A stretch of 64,000 nt of DNA from Calonectria ilicicola (lineage: Eukaryota; Ascomycota; Sordariomycetes; Hypocreales; Nectriaceae). Shown here piece after piece: positions 9,537-20,372 of this stretch. The notes under the pieces are model-generated. The model had not been told where the DNA came from and searched no databases. It worked only from the letters and a program-made list of their open reading frames with translations. The stretch is from the NCBI GenBank assembly GCA_020809705.1, contig CP085829.1:3534001-3598000 (forward strand). The letters are read 5' to 3'. The translations under genes were made by a program, and so were the position numbers. How positions within the stretch are numbered: position 1 is the stretch's first letter; each line of letters starts with the position of its first letter.

Positions 9537-11885
9537 ATGCATCCATCGCGCAAAGCTTTATCTATCATGGACGAAGAGCAGCTTCGAAAGCTGCAACAGA
9601 CGCAACAGACGCAACAGATGGAACGGATGCAACAGATACAACAGCTGCAACAGCAGATTTGAGAAGAGCAACAGCTGCGTCGAGAAGTGCAACAGCAGAT
9701 TCGAGAAGCGCAACAGCGACGTGAGCATGCCGAACGTCGCGCTGAATATGCCAAAGTCAATGCTCTAAAAGAGAAACGACTACGTGAAGCTGCAGAAGAG
9801 GTCACAAAGAGCCTGACGGTCCAAGAATATCTCGAATATCATCATTCAGTTGATGTTGCCGTTAAAATTGTGACCGATCCTTCATCGACAACACAAGGAC
9901 GCACAACAGATCCGACTGGCCGAATCTACCCTCGACTAATCACCCCGTGGGTCGAGTTCCAGGAGAAGCAAGAAAAGGTTTAGGATGCCTTCTCAGTCGA
10001 TCCCTCGTTTAGTTCTCGAGCCATCTTTCCTTCCCGAGATCAATTAGAATTCGTGAAGGATATGCTTGATCCTATGAGTAGCGAGCATGGTCTTCGGTCA
10101 TCTGAACGCATTAGCGTGGAATATGCAGTTGAGCTGTTGTTTAAGAAAACTGGGGAGAATCCCAAGCTCCGGGACAGTCTCGGTCTCGAAGGGACGATAT
10201 CATTCAGAGACCACCCCAATTTTGGCCATGACAATGTTGAACCCACAGAGGAAACGACCACAGGCCCCGACAGCAACGAAGCAATGGCGCAACCGGGAAC
10301 GCCACAATTAGCGGCTAACCTTCGCGGAAAAGCCAAGGGCAAAGGCAATCGAGCGAATCAGTTTTGTCTACACCACAAGACTGGTGACAAAACGCGCCCG
10401 ATAGTCGCCATCGAGTACAAGCCGCCACACAAGCTGACCCGGGACCAGGTTCTCGTGGGGCTGTCGTCAGAAATCAATCCAGACGTCGACGTTATCAACC
10501 AGAAGAGTGAAGGAGATCGACGCTCGGACAAATGGCTCGCCGCCGCCGTCGTTGCCCAACTTTTCTCCTACATGGTTGGCAAAGGCATTCGGTATGGATA
10601 TGTGTGCACAGGGGAGACTTATATCTTCCTCCATATTGGGGATGACCCTTCCTGTGTTTACTACCATGTCAGTGTTCCTCTGGCAGATTTCCAAGATGGT
10701 GGTGAAACGCGATTTCATCGGACAGCTATTGCGCAAATTTATGCCTTTATTATTGAGGCCCTCAGATCGCCCCGGCCCCCGCAGGAATGGCGCATCGCTG
10801 CCAATGAGCTCAAAACATGGCCCGTCGAGTATGAGGATTTACCTGACAGCACTCCAGTGTCGAAGAGCGAAGAAAAGCGCAAGGACATGCTCACGAAGTC
10901 TTACAAATCGAGACAAAAAGTTTGGAAGGAATTTAAGCGCTCCCCATTCGAGACAAGAGCAAAGTCGCGATGCTCAGAGGAAGAGGTTGGCACACAGCAA
11001 CCCAACGCCGACGATGGAAGCAGCGATGACTACAATGATTCGCCTAGTGCGCAGCGAGCCACCCGAAGAAGCACAACGCAAACGACTAGAAAGCGAGCCG
11101 GCGATGAGGAATATCAGCAACCCAATTCCACAAATCCACAGAATATTCAAGACCGGCCATACTGTACCCACAAGTGCCTGCATGGACTCGCGTTTGGTGG
11201 TCCAATGGACAAAGAATGTCCCAATTACCTTTATCACGGAAATGCACACATCGACCAGCAGAAATTCCGTCTTTTGATTCGCGACCAACTTTTCGTAGAT
11301 ATTGGGCCTGATGCCGATTGCGAGCCGCTCTACCTTTCCGGGGCGCGTGGGTCTCTATTCAAACTGTGTCTGTCGTCTCATGGCTATACGCTGGTGGCCA
11401 AGGGTGTTCAGAAAACAGATGCGATGCTATTGCACCACGAAAAGGAGGTTTACGATCACATCCATAGTCTCCAGGGAAAGTATGTTCCCGTCTGCCTCGG
11501 TGTAACTGACCTCATTCGGCCATACTACCACGACGGTGGCGTGTTTACCCATTTCCTATTTATGAGTTACGCCGGGAAGCCTTCTTTCACGTACTTGAAG
11601 CAGAGAAAACCAGACTCCGCCAACAAGATTGTTGCCGCCTTCACTGCTTTACGCGAACACCGTGTTTTGCACTGCGATGCAGAGGTACGCAATGTCGTCT
11701 ATGACCCCAGCGTGGATGGGTACATGGTTGTGGATTTGGAGCGGGCCAAAGTCTTGGAGCCTGACCGTCGAAGCCAACCCCAAAAAAGAAGACTGACACT
11801 GAAGGCCAAAAATGATCTTTTTGCAAAGGAGTTGCATTTCCTGAATATCCATTTATGCCGTTACTTGCCGCATGGAAACAAGTAG
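9537..11885 (+). pseudogene. Kinase-like fungal protein interrupted by two nonsense codons
   Basis: One reading frame runs from the ATG at 9537 to the stop ending at 11885 (about 780 codons), broken only by TGA at 9660-9662 and TAG at 9981-9983. The N-terminal part is Gln/Arg-rich coiled coil. The middle has a conserved block (FCLHHKTG..., IEYKPPHKLT) that may be nuclease-like. The C-terminal part is a protein-kinase-like fold with LVAKGVQ in the beta3 position, VLHCDAEVRNVVYD replacing the HRD loop and MVVDLERA replacing DFG, so catalysis is doubtful even before the stops. The TGA stands where a neighbouring internal repeat at 9690 has CGA, and the TAG fits an ancestral TGG. Both are C-to-T or G-to-A changes. 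It could still be expressed in two pieces from 9537 and 10053. Confidence 0.7.
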
Positions 11886-11940
11886 TGTCACGCGCCTGAT
11901 CCCCACCTAATCGATCATGACATCACGGGGTGCATTGCGA

Positions 11941-12306
11941 TACTTAGAATATCAATTGTGTAACTAGAAATTAATAAATAACATTAATAAGAGTCGAGAT
12001 TGTTTTTTGGTCGGGCAAATCACGACCAAACTTCGTTGTATATATCACCGCTGGGGTTGTGGAGCTCTCTCGGAGAATAACGTAACAGGTGCCGCCGTAC
12101 AGGGGCTGTTCAGATGTACTAGGGCCGATGAATGCGGTACCACATTCAGTCTTTGATCTTTTATCTCAGCGGTAAGCGATCTATGTCACTCGGAAAAAGT
12201 TCCTCTTCCTGCAGGCAGATTGTGGTTTTTGTACCAGGTACTACAGAACCCGAGTACTTAGAATGTTAATTTGGTAGCTAAATATAAATAAATAATATTA
12301 ATAAGA
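11941..12306. repeat. Pair of 50-bp direct repeats in an AT-rich spacer
   Basis: An AT-rich word beginning TACTTAGAAT and ending ATTAATAAGA occurs at 11941-11992 and again, diverged, at 12255-12306, with starts 314 bp apart. They might be the remains of a small element's terminal repeats, or two copies of a 3' flank duplicated together with the kinase-type genes on either side. The sequence between and after them (to 12434) has no gene-like content apart from the dispersed repeat at 11991-12072. Confidence 0.5.
11991..12072 (+). repeat. Dispersed repeat, copy 1
   Basis: The segment containing TTGGTCGGGC, CCAAACTT and TGGAGCTC matches a second copy at 22557-22643 in the same order with similar spacing (roughly 75 percent identity by eye). 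No ORF and no terminal repeats are evident. It is probably a fragment of an old transposable element. Confidence 0.55.
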
Positions 12307-12434
12307 ATAAAATTATATATTTATTATTTTATTTATTATTTTATTTATTTGTTGTCACGAGCGCTCTTGAAGCTCGGATATTTCGATTTTCCGGTCCGAC
12401 GTCGCCGGTTCTGAGATGAAATAGGCAGGTTTAG

Positions 12435-14615
12435 CAGTCATCCACCCTGCAGCGTCTCCCAGCTGCCAGGGAGATTCCTTCCCAGACCGGGCGGGGAGGC
12501 ACTAATCGAAGTGATGTCTTAAGCCTACTTTACGCCGTCACAGCTGGCGATTTCGACTTTGGCCGCGTCCAAAAGCTACTAAAAGAGGCGCTGACCGACA
12601 GGCCTCAAGACACAGTTATCTGGGAACTTGTGTCGAGTGCCGCTGTCGAACCTACGTCGACCCAACAAACACCGTGGGGTCAGAATACCAGCAGCATCGC
12701 AAATTCATCGGAATTCCGTCGGGATGTGGATCAAGTTCTAAAGTCGGAGTTGGGACATCTATATGTTGACGTTCCTGATTTCCGCGAAGCTTTCTTCGCC
12801 GGCGTCACAGATCTTGACGCTGCAGCCACCACAGTCTTTCGCAGCTGTACTGAAGGCGACAGCCCACTTTTCGGTTCCCAAGGGTGGAGTGGCTGGCCGA
12901 CTGACGCGAAAGAAAGTAAGGTATTGGCTTGGTTTGGTGACCTGATTCCGAGGTTAGAAGTGTTTGCAGGCAGATGCAACTCGATCTCAACATATCGACG
13001 AAAGCTGTTAGCGCAGCCCAAGACACCACTCCCTGGCTCTACAGGAAGACGAAGTATGGACATCGGTTTCGTCAACAGCGACGTCACAAACAAGGATACA
13101 TCAAATGAGCACAGCAGGTATCGCTGGTCACATATCCTCGTGGTTGGGGAGCTGAAAAGCAACCCGGGGGCGGACATGGCTTCAATGGCATGGATTGACC
13201 TCGCAACCTACGCAAGGGAGGTCCTTGCTGCTCAGGATACTCGTCGTTTTATTTTAGGGTTTACTCTCTGTAGATCTCTTATAAGACTATGGGAGTTTGA
13301 CCGGCTTTGTGGGATCGCCTCCAGCCAGTTTAACATCAACAAGGAGGATGGCGGCCTACAGTTTGTCACCGCAATCCTCGGTTTTCTCTGGATGGATGAG
13401 GTTACGCTTGGTTTTGATCCTACTATTATCACCTCTAATGGTGAACGATACATCGAAATTGAACGAGACGGTAAATCAGAACGCCTTGTCATTGATAACG
13501 TCATGATGCGATCACGCTGTATTGCTGGTCGTGCGACGACTTGTTGGAAAGCTCATCGGAAAGAAGATCCTCAAAGGTCACTTGTTATTAAAGACTCTTG
13601 GCAGTATACAGATCGAGACGAAGAAGGCATGCTTGTCAAGAAAGCGACTGAAGATGGGGTGGAGTATGTTGCTCGATACTACCACCATGAAACTGTGCGT
13701 GTCCGTGGTGTTGACGACGATATTTGGAACAATGTTCGACATGGACTGGACGTTACCGAAATCAAGAACTATTTGTCTGGGAACCAGGCGCCCCCGTCAA
13801 ATAGAAATCTGCCAAGTCTTTTCTCGCCGTGGCGAAGCAGCAGCTCCAGTACGAAACGATTGTCAAGTCAAATCGAGTTGGCTCTGCCCCCGAGCAAGCG
13901 ATCCCGTCCAGCATCCTCAGCTACAGAAAGTCCCAAGGAGCCGCCAAACCGAGTACATCGACGCCTCATCCTCTATGACTACGGAAAGGCGATATATAAA
14001 GCTAGCTCTCACACAACTTTCCTAACCTCACTGGAATACTGCATCAACGGACACCAGTCATTGCACAATGCTGGACTTCTGCATAGAGACATCTCCATTA
14101 ATAACCTCATGATTAATGAGGACGTTGACAACGCATCTTGGCCGGCATTCTTGATCGATCTTGACCTCGCTATCTGGGAGAAACGAGCGGGCACATCTGA
14201 AGCAAAAGCTAAGACTGGCACAAGAGCATTCATGTCCATTGGTGCGCTTTTAGGCGAACAGCATTCTTTTATGCACGATTTAGAATCATTCTTTTGGGTT
14301 GTTTACTGGATATGCATCCATTATCATGGGCCCGACGAGAAGAGTAGGGTCGTTGATGAGTTTGAGAAATGGAATTATATGGGAGCAGAAGAATTAATTA
14401 AGATCAAAATGGGGACTGTGGTGCGGGAGTCGTTTTTCATGCGAACAATGGAACATAATTTTACAGCGTATTACTTACCTATGATCCCGCTACTCAACGA
14501 GCTTCGGAGGGTCATTTTCCCTCACGGCCAGGCATGGGAGAAGGAAGATGAAGGGCTTTACTCTAGAATTATCAGAGTACTTCAAAGGGGACGCAAGGAC
14601 TTAGAAAAGAATTAA
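12435..14615 (+). CDS. FunK1-family protein kinase, 5' end missing or diverged
   Basis: The frame is open from just after a TAG at 12432 to a TAA at 14613. Fungus-specific FunK1 kinases are recognised by the N-terminal FANSSEFR-like block (here IANSSEFR), the GELKSNP and QDTRRFILGFTLC blocks, the catalytic loop LLHRDISINNLMINED (HRD with Asn), FLIDLDLA in place of DFG, and GTRAFMSIGALL. The catalytic half therefore looks intact. No ATG lies in frame before residue-equivalent MDIGF. A GTG at 12630 is an unlikely start, and the upstream sequence SLLYAVTAGDFDFGRV is clearly coding, so the true start must be in an upstream exon (an AG lies at 12433-12434) or has been lost. The family is often amplified in fungi and has no settled role. 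Confidence 0.72.
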   Translation, partial: QSSTLQRLPAAREIPSQTGRGGTNRSDVLSLLYAVTAGDFDFGRVQKLLKEALTDRPQDTVIWELVSSAAVEPTSTQQTPWGQNTSSIANSSEFRRDVDQVLKSELGHLYVDVPDFREAFFAGVTDLDAAATTVFRSCTEGDSPLFGSQGWSGWPTDAKESKVLAWFGDLIPRLEVFAGRCNSISTYRRKLLAQPKTPLPGSTGRRSMDIGFVNSDVTNKDTSNEHSRYRWSHILVVGELKSNPGADMASMAWIDLATYAREVLAAQDTRRFILGFTLCRSLIRLWEFDRLCGIASSQFNINKEDGGLQFVTAILGFLWMDEVTLGFDPTIITSNGERYIEIERDGKSERLVIDNVMMRSRCIAGRATTCWKAHRKEDPQRSLVIKDSWQYTDRDEEGMLVKKATEDGVEYVARYYHHETVRVRGVDDDIWNNVRHGLDVTEIKNYLSGNQAPPSNRNLPSLFSPWRSSSSSTKRLSSQIELALPPSKRSRPASSATESPKEPPNRVHRRLILYDYGKAIYKASSHTTFLTSLEYCINGHQSLHNAGLLHRDISINNLMINEDVDNASWPAFLIDLDLAIWEKRAGTSEAKAKTGTRAFMSIGALLGEQHSFMHDLESFFWVVYWICIHYHGPDEKSRVVDEFEKWNYMGAEELIKIKMGTVVRESFFMRTMEHNFTAYYLPMIPLLNELRRVIFPHGQAWEKEDEGLYSRIIRVLQRGRKDLEKN

Positions 14616-15996
14616 TAAATCTTCTTCACTTGCAATAGGAGGGCCAAACAAATAGTGACTACACTACGAACACCAAGAACACTATAGAGCTAGAACAGAA
14701 CACACACGCAATGCACGCGAAAGGGGACAGCCTTTTATTCGCAGAAGCTAACCAATAAGGAAGATGGCCAAGGAGAGAGCCCCCGGGTCGGGAGCAATAT
14801 GCCAAGGTGGCCATTGCAACTGGGGATTGCTTCCGATCAAAAGCTTCTTTTTTTGTCGGGGTTTCTTTTATACAAATGCGCTCCAAGACCGAAGTGCCTT
14901 GGCCTTGGGAAATGACTGAATAATTAAGGAGACATGATACGGCAAATCCACGCCTCCAAGCCGTGCTAACACTACTTGGTTCTTAAATCTCCAGTTTCTC
15001 TGGTTAGTGGCATACAGAGCGCGCATGCAACAGCTTCCATGGCAGGCTCCTACTTTGGCGTTCATTAGCGAAACCCCCCCCTGCGCATGGAACGAGGCTT
15101 CCAATTCACACTAGCGCCAAGAGGAGGGCCCAGGTATCGGTACAAGAGGCCTCAGGGTAAGAAGAAACGGAGCTGGCATTGGTCGTTGCAGTGGTGGGTA
15201 TGGGCACATATATTAAATATGATGAGAGGCGCTGACGATGGAATTGCAGAGTGATTCCGTGTTGCGAGAAAAACCAATGTGAGGTGCAAGGAAGAAGATG
15301 AATTTGATGTTATCGACCATGACATTGAAGGCCAGCAAAAATTTTCAGGCATGAATTGCTCATGACGTTGATTGCGATTTTTTTTCGTGTGGGCATCTCA
15401 AGGTTGTGGTGCACATGGCTCAAAGAAAGACTAATATGTCAGTTGGGGATGATGTCACAAAAGAAAATGTGTGAGGTGGAAAATTGAGCAACCCACTCTT
15501 CTGAACAGCCCAGTCATATTCAGGGTGCCCCACCCGGTCCAGACGTCTTTCTTCATTGAGTCCTCTTGTGGGTCCCGGTCCAGACGTCTCTCTTCATTCA
15601 GTCCTCTTGGGGGTCGGTAGGTCAGAGCGTTGTGGGATGTCAAGCACGTGATATGCCCAAGGCCATAGCCATTTCCCGCTGGCCTGGCCTTACACCGGGG
15701 TATTATCGACCATCCATCCCAACGCGCCGCCTGGCCTGTGCGACACGATCCAACGCGCCTGGGAGGCCATCACCAAGTACAGCAGACGTCATTTCTATGG
15801 CATCTTGAACCACTCTTGGCAGGGGAGACGACACTGACGGGAAGCACCATGAGTCTAAGAACTAATTGACGTCTGCTAATTGCTTCTTCACCAGCCTCTC
15901 GCAGCTCACCACGAGGGTGTGCGCTGGTCGTGGGAAAGGGGAAATCACTCTGATGCTAGAATCCTTGGAACACCCTCCCCATAATCACTCGCAATC
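14616..15996. other. Intergenic region without a visible gene
   Basis: No open frame here is supported. The only notable sequence is a 41-bp tandem duplication at 15534-15615, listed separately. The last 150 bp forms the 5' flank of APC5. Confidence 0.5.
15534..15615 (+). repeat. 41-bp tandem duplication with an inverted third copy at 20057-20093
   Basis: Two adjacent 41-bp units begin CCGGTCCAGACGTCT at 15534 and 15575. The core GACGTCTTTCTTCATTGAG recurs on the opposite strand at about 20057-20093. The two sites thus form an inverted pair on either side of APC5 and CIA30. Confidence 0.7.
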
Positions 15997-18458
15997 ATGA
16001 GTCGCTACTTGAACCCGGCAAAGATTTGCCTGCTGGCCCTTCTCGAGCTCTACATCGACGAGACTGTCCCCAGCGAGGCTGTCTTGCCGGTGCTGTCCTT
16101 TATCGCCGCCCATGCCCTCGAACACAGCTCCAAGAAGCCCTCCTCAGAACAGACTGCCCAGTGGAGCAAGGCCGAGCGCATATTCAGCATCGTCATCTCC
16201 ATCAAGGACTTTGAGAGGCTCCTTGGGAGCTACCCTTTTCTCATGGCCGTGCCCGGTCAGAAGCTCTGGGACCAGTTCCTCACCAAGATCTGGGGAATCA
16301 ACTCGCTGGATGCACTGAACTCCTTCTTTGAGGGGCTGACCGAAATGGTTGTCAAGAGCAAGGAGGAGAAGCGGAGGCTCGAGGCGCTTGGAGAGCCCGT
16401 TGATGAAAACCTCGTGCGCTTATCACAAAGCTCGCCGCTGGCCACTTTTATTAGGAGGGCGAGCCTCGAGTACCAGCGTCTGCGGTTCCACGACTGCACA
16501 GAGTTATGGAAAAACTTTGTACGATACAGACAGCCCACCGCCCATTACTTGAAGCGAAAGATGCCCGGCTTCAGTCGCCTCAGCTTCGACATTGTCTTGC
16601 ACGAGGGTGAAAAGGAAGATTGGGATCACAAAGGCGCCATGGGGCTAGCCTCCGTGGCCTACGGAGACATGCTCACGGGAGACGAAACCAGTTCCCTACC
16701 TGTCAGCACCGACGATGTTGAGACGTTGCTGGAATTTCAGATTACCCAGATGCAGAGTAAGTTGGAACGTCTTCCAAGTTATTTCTCCTCTCTAACGCCC
16801 CCTAGGGTTTGGAAACAGAATACCTCTAGAGGTGCAGCATCAGTTTCACGATTTACTCAATGATAGCTACGTGCTTCCGAGCCTCACGCATTATCTCACG
16901 TATGTGCGGCCTGTGCCCCTAAACCCGTGTGCGCTTGCTGACCGTTTCATCCAGTTTTCTCGACGCCTGGCGAGGCGGAGACTATCCCACAGCATTTGAC
17001 TACCTTCATCGGTACTTTGACTACACGATGCAGAATAGAGATCGCCTCTTTTACCAATATGCACTGATGAACTTGGCCGTGCTTCAGGCCGACTTTGGCT
17101 CCCACAAAGAAGCTGTCGCAGCCATGCTGGAAGCGGTCACGACAGCAAGGGAAAACAGGGACATGACTTGTCTCAACTTTTGCTTGAACTGGCTGTTCCA
17201 CTTTGGCCGAGCCCACCCCGACTTGGTCCGCGATCTGGAGTCTAGCAGCATGCTAGGGACCGGAAAGGAAAGCCTGGCGTTTCTCCGAGTCAAGGCCAAG
17301 GAAACGCGCATGTGGACACTTTGGAGTTCCGTGCTCTTGAGCGAAGCCAAGGTCTGTCTCGCCAACGGCGAGAGCGTGGCCATGGCTCTGGAATCCATGA
17401 CCCGGAGCTCCCAAGTCATCGTTGAGAACAATATGCAGAATATGTTTGGCTCAAAGCTGTCGCTTGAAGCGGCTTTGTGGAACCGGTTGGGAATCTCTCA
17501 AATGGCATCCACGGCTTGTGACATCTTTCTCCGCTGCCACAAGACTGATTGCATTTTTGACGACGAGCTCAAGGTCACTTGTAGGCTCTCGATGCTCCTC
17601 GCAGACAGCGGCAAATACGACGAAGCTCTGGACTTGTTTGAATCGCTTGACGAAAACGCCCTGAGGTCGTGGAAGTCTAGCCAGTACTGGTTCAAGTACA
17701 GAGCCATCATCAGATTGCAGAGGGACTTGCGCCACGGCAACCTCGATGGGGCTGACGGCCTCTTGTTAGAGATTATGCAGTCCAAGATGGACGATCTGGA
17801 GCCAGAAATGACGTTTCTCGTTGATATGCTCCAGATAGAGTACCTTACTCGCCGAGGGGATATCCGAGCAGCATTCTCCAAGGTCAACGAGATGCTGGTG
17901 GCTTTGCGGGACGAGAAGAGAGACGTGGCTTTGAGGGTGAGGCTCCTCTTGCTAAAGGCGTCGCTCCTGGACAAATGCGGCCGACCACAGAGGGGATTCA
18001 CCATAGCCATGCGGGCTGCCAGTATCTGCTGGAGATCGCGCCTCATTAGTTCGCTCTGGCCAGCCATCGGGGCTGTAGCCAACATCCTCGTCTCCATGGG
18101 CGAATTTGCCGCTGCCACTCAGCTGCTAACATCGGTCATCCCGCGGTCCTTGGAGTGCGACGAGGTCGTCGTCACGGCCCAGCTGTACTCGGTGCTCGCC
18201 GATGCAAACATGGGTCTGGCGGGCAAACAAGCTGACAAGCCGACGAAGCGAGCCGAGTACTTGACCAAGGCGGCGGACGCGGTGCAAAAGTCGTTTGACC
18301 ACTACTCCAGCATTGAGGACATTGGCCAGCAATGCCAGCTGATGGCCAAGAAGGCCATGATTATGAAGCTATCAGGGGACATGGTGCGAGCAGAAGACTA
18401 TGCCGCATCATACGTGTCGTTGAAGGAGAGGGCCGAGTCTCTGAGCTTGAGAGGATGA
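15997..18458 (+). CDS. APC5: Anaphase-promoting complex subunit 5
   Basis: Exons 15997-16756, 16806-16899 and 16955-18458 join in frame with GTAAGT and GTATGT donors to give 785 aa. APC5 is a TPR scaffold subunit of the APC/C ubiquitin ligase, which drives exit from mitosis. The N-terminus (MSRYLNPAKICLLALLELYI) and the block FLDAWRGGDYPTAFDYLHRYFDYTM at the exon 3 start are typical of fungal APC5; the rest is a long array of helical TPR-like repeats. APC5 is a known neighbour of the MAT locus in Sordariomycetes, usually beside COX13. Here it lies about 19 kb from SLA2, on the opposite side. Confidence 0.9.
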
Positions 18459-18757
18459 TGAGTTGATGATGGGACGAATACCATGAAACACCAAAATGCC
18501 ATTTTTTTTCTTCTTCTTCCTTGGGACAGCGGAGCTAGGGAGCATGCTTGTAGATTCATCATGACTTTGTATTTGTACATGAGACGGCGGGTTAATACAT
18601 CAAATAGTCCCAGAACTGTCCTTATTCACAGAGAACTATAGCATCTATAGATTACGAATTCGTGCCTTCCGCCTTGCTTGCTACTGTGCGCCGTAACAAG
18701 TCCTTGAATACGCTGAAGAGGGTGATTGCATTTGCCGACTTTGTGTTTGCGTTATCC

Positions 18758-18925
18758 TTTTCTCCTTTTCTTCTTCCCTTTTCTCCTTTTCTTCTTCCCT
18801 TTTCTCCTTTTCTTCTTCCCTTTTCTCCTTTTCTTCTTCCCTTTTCTCCTTTTCTTCTTCCCTTTTCTCCTTTTCTTCTTCCCTTTTCTCCTTTTCTTCT
18901 TCCCTTTTCTCCTTTTCTTCTCCCC
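18758..18925 (+). repeat. 21-bp minisatellite, 8 units
   Basis: Eight nearly perfect copies of a pyrimidine-only 21-bp unit (TTTTCTCC followed by TTTTCTTCTTCCC) lie between the convergent stop codons of APC5 (18458) and CIA30 (18970). It lies in the 3' flank of both genes. Read on the plus strand it gives an apparent SPFLLPF repeat protein, and on the minus strand an EKEKREE repeat; both are composition artefacts. Confidence 0.9.
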
Positions 18926-18969
18926 TTTCCCTCCTCCCCTTTTTCCCCCGTCTCTGCCCTTCTTTCATT

Positions 18970-19803
18970 CTACCACCGAATCTTTTCACCTTTGCGGTTT
19001 CTTAGCTCGCCCTCGTCCGACTGCCCGCTGACCTCTCCCTCGGTTGGGTCGTTTGTGGCCCAGACCCTCTCGATACACAGCTCAAAGGGACCCTCTACGC
19101 GGTCCGTCAGGCCGACGCCGACGGTCTGGACTTTTTGGCGCAGCATCTCGGTCTGGGGCTCGACGACGAAGCCGTGGTTGGTGCGGACCATGTCGTTCCA
19201 CTTGATGAGCACCGTCTCCCACTGGCCGGGCCGCTTGGCGAAGAGGCGGTGCTGGTGCAGGTCGGAGGGCTCGACGCTCTCGGTCTGGACGTTGACAAAG
19301 TAGGCGCGGCCGTCCGACTTGATGCGCAGGGCCAGGTATACGTAGGGATCAATGTCCCAGAGGGCGCGGCCGAAGATGGTGGGGCGCTGGTCCGGGGTGC
19401 GGAAGCCCGCGAAGCCGGATCTTTGGACGTTGGGGCGGTCGTCGGGGAGTCGAGTCGAGATTGTTCCGTGGAAGCGGGCGTAGGAGGGTGGCGGCTGTTG
19501 GTGGTGGTTCGCCGTGTCTTTTTCTGAGCTCACCAGGTCCAGGTTGCTCTGGGAGAAGCCGCCAACGGACCTGTCAGACATGACGATGCAGTCCCGGATC
19601 TGCTCGGGGGTGTTGAAGTCGTAGAGCGGGCGGGGTGCGGTGGCGCCCTTGATGCCTTCCAGGCTCTTGGCTTTTGTTGGGAGGTGAGGGTTAGCGGGTG
19701 CAATTCAATGGGCATGCTGCGTACCGACGGTGGTGCGGCGCCTCAGCTCATCCATGCTTCGGCCGAGGAAGCCCTTGGAGAGCAGTCGCTGCGTTGCCCT
19801 CAT
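18970..19803 (-). CDS. CIA30: Complex I intermediate-associated protein 30 (CIA30/NDUFAF1 family)
   Basis: Exons 19725-19803 and 18970-19670 join across a 54-nt intron (GTACGC...GCTAACC...AAAG), giving 259 aa. The CIA30 domain shows as a galactose-binding-like beta fold with the blocks CIVMSDRSVGGFSQSNLDL, GFAGFRTP, DIDPYVYLALRIKSDGRAYF and QWETVLIKWNDMV. The protein is an assembly chaperone of mitochondrial complex I. The Arg-rich N-terminus (MRATQRLLSKGFLGRSMDEL) is a plausible mitochondrial presequence. In Hypocreales it is a regular companion of APC5 near MAT. It converges on APC5 across the minisatellite. Confidence 0.88.
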
Positions 19804-20372
19804 GGCGGGCGGTGTTGTGTGCGGTGGCTATGGCGGAGGGGAGGGCGGGGAGGTCGGAGCCCAATTGGCTCAAGGGCGGCCGAATAATAACATGAGCTCG
19901 CGGGGAGGGACGGAGCGATTGAGCGCCTTGACGACGGAGCCGGGATGGATTCTTTGGAATTGACGATTGCTCAGGTACAAGCAGGGCTGCTCATTGGCTG
20001 TGACCCATTTAAATAAAATGAAATGTGGGGATGGTTTGCATCAGCATCAGGAACGGGACCCTCAAGAGGACGGACTCAATGAAGAAAGACGTCGAGGAAG
20101 GGGACACAGACATTGGGTCGAAATCGCTCTTCCCGGCACCAATGTCCGTTTTTCAGACTCTGCAACAAGCCTCATCGCCAGGAGACAACCGGCAACGGTG
20201 GCTCCAAACACATATTACTGGAGAAAAGAGACAGCATCGCAACGGTCTGATACAACGAAGCACGATTCCCGATTTGGGAAAATTAAATAAAACAGAAGAG
20301 AGCAGCTATCAATCCACCGCTTTATACTCTTGTACTCAGCCAAGGCCTTTTAATTCCCCAACAACAGTTTTC

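Noticed and set aside
11941..12306. Solo LTR or small LTR retrotransposon
   Set aside because: The repeats are only about 50 bp, diverged, without TG...CA ends, primer-binding site or target duplication; reported only as direct repeats.
18662..19303. Plus-strand ORF with SPFLLPF repeats
   Set aside because: Produced by the 21-bp pyrimidine minisatellite and by antisense of CIA30.
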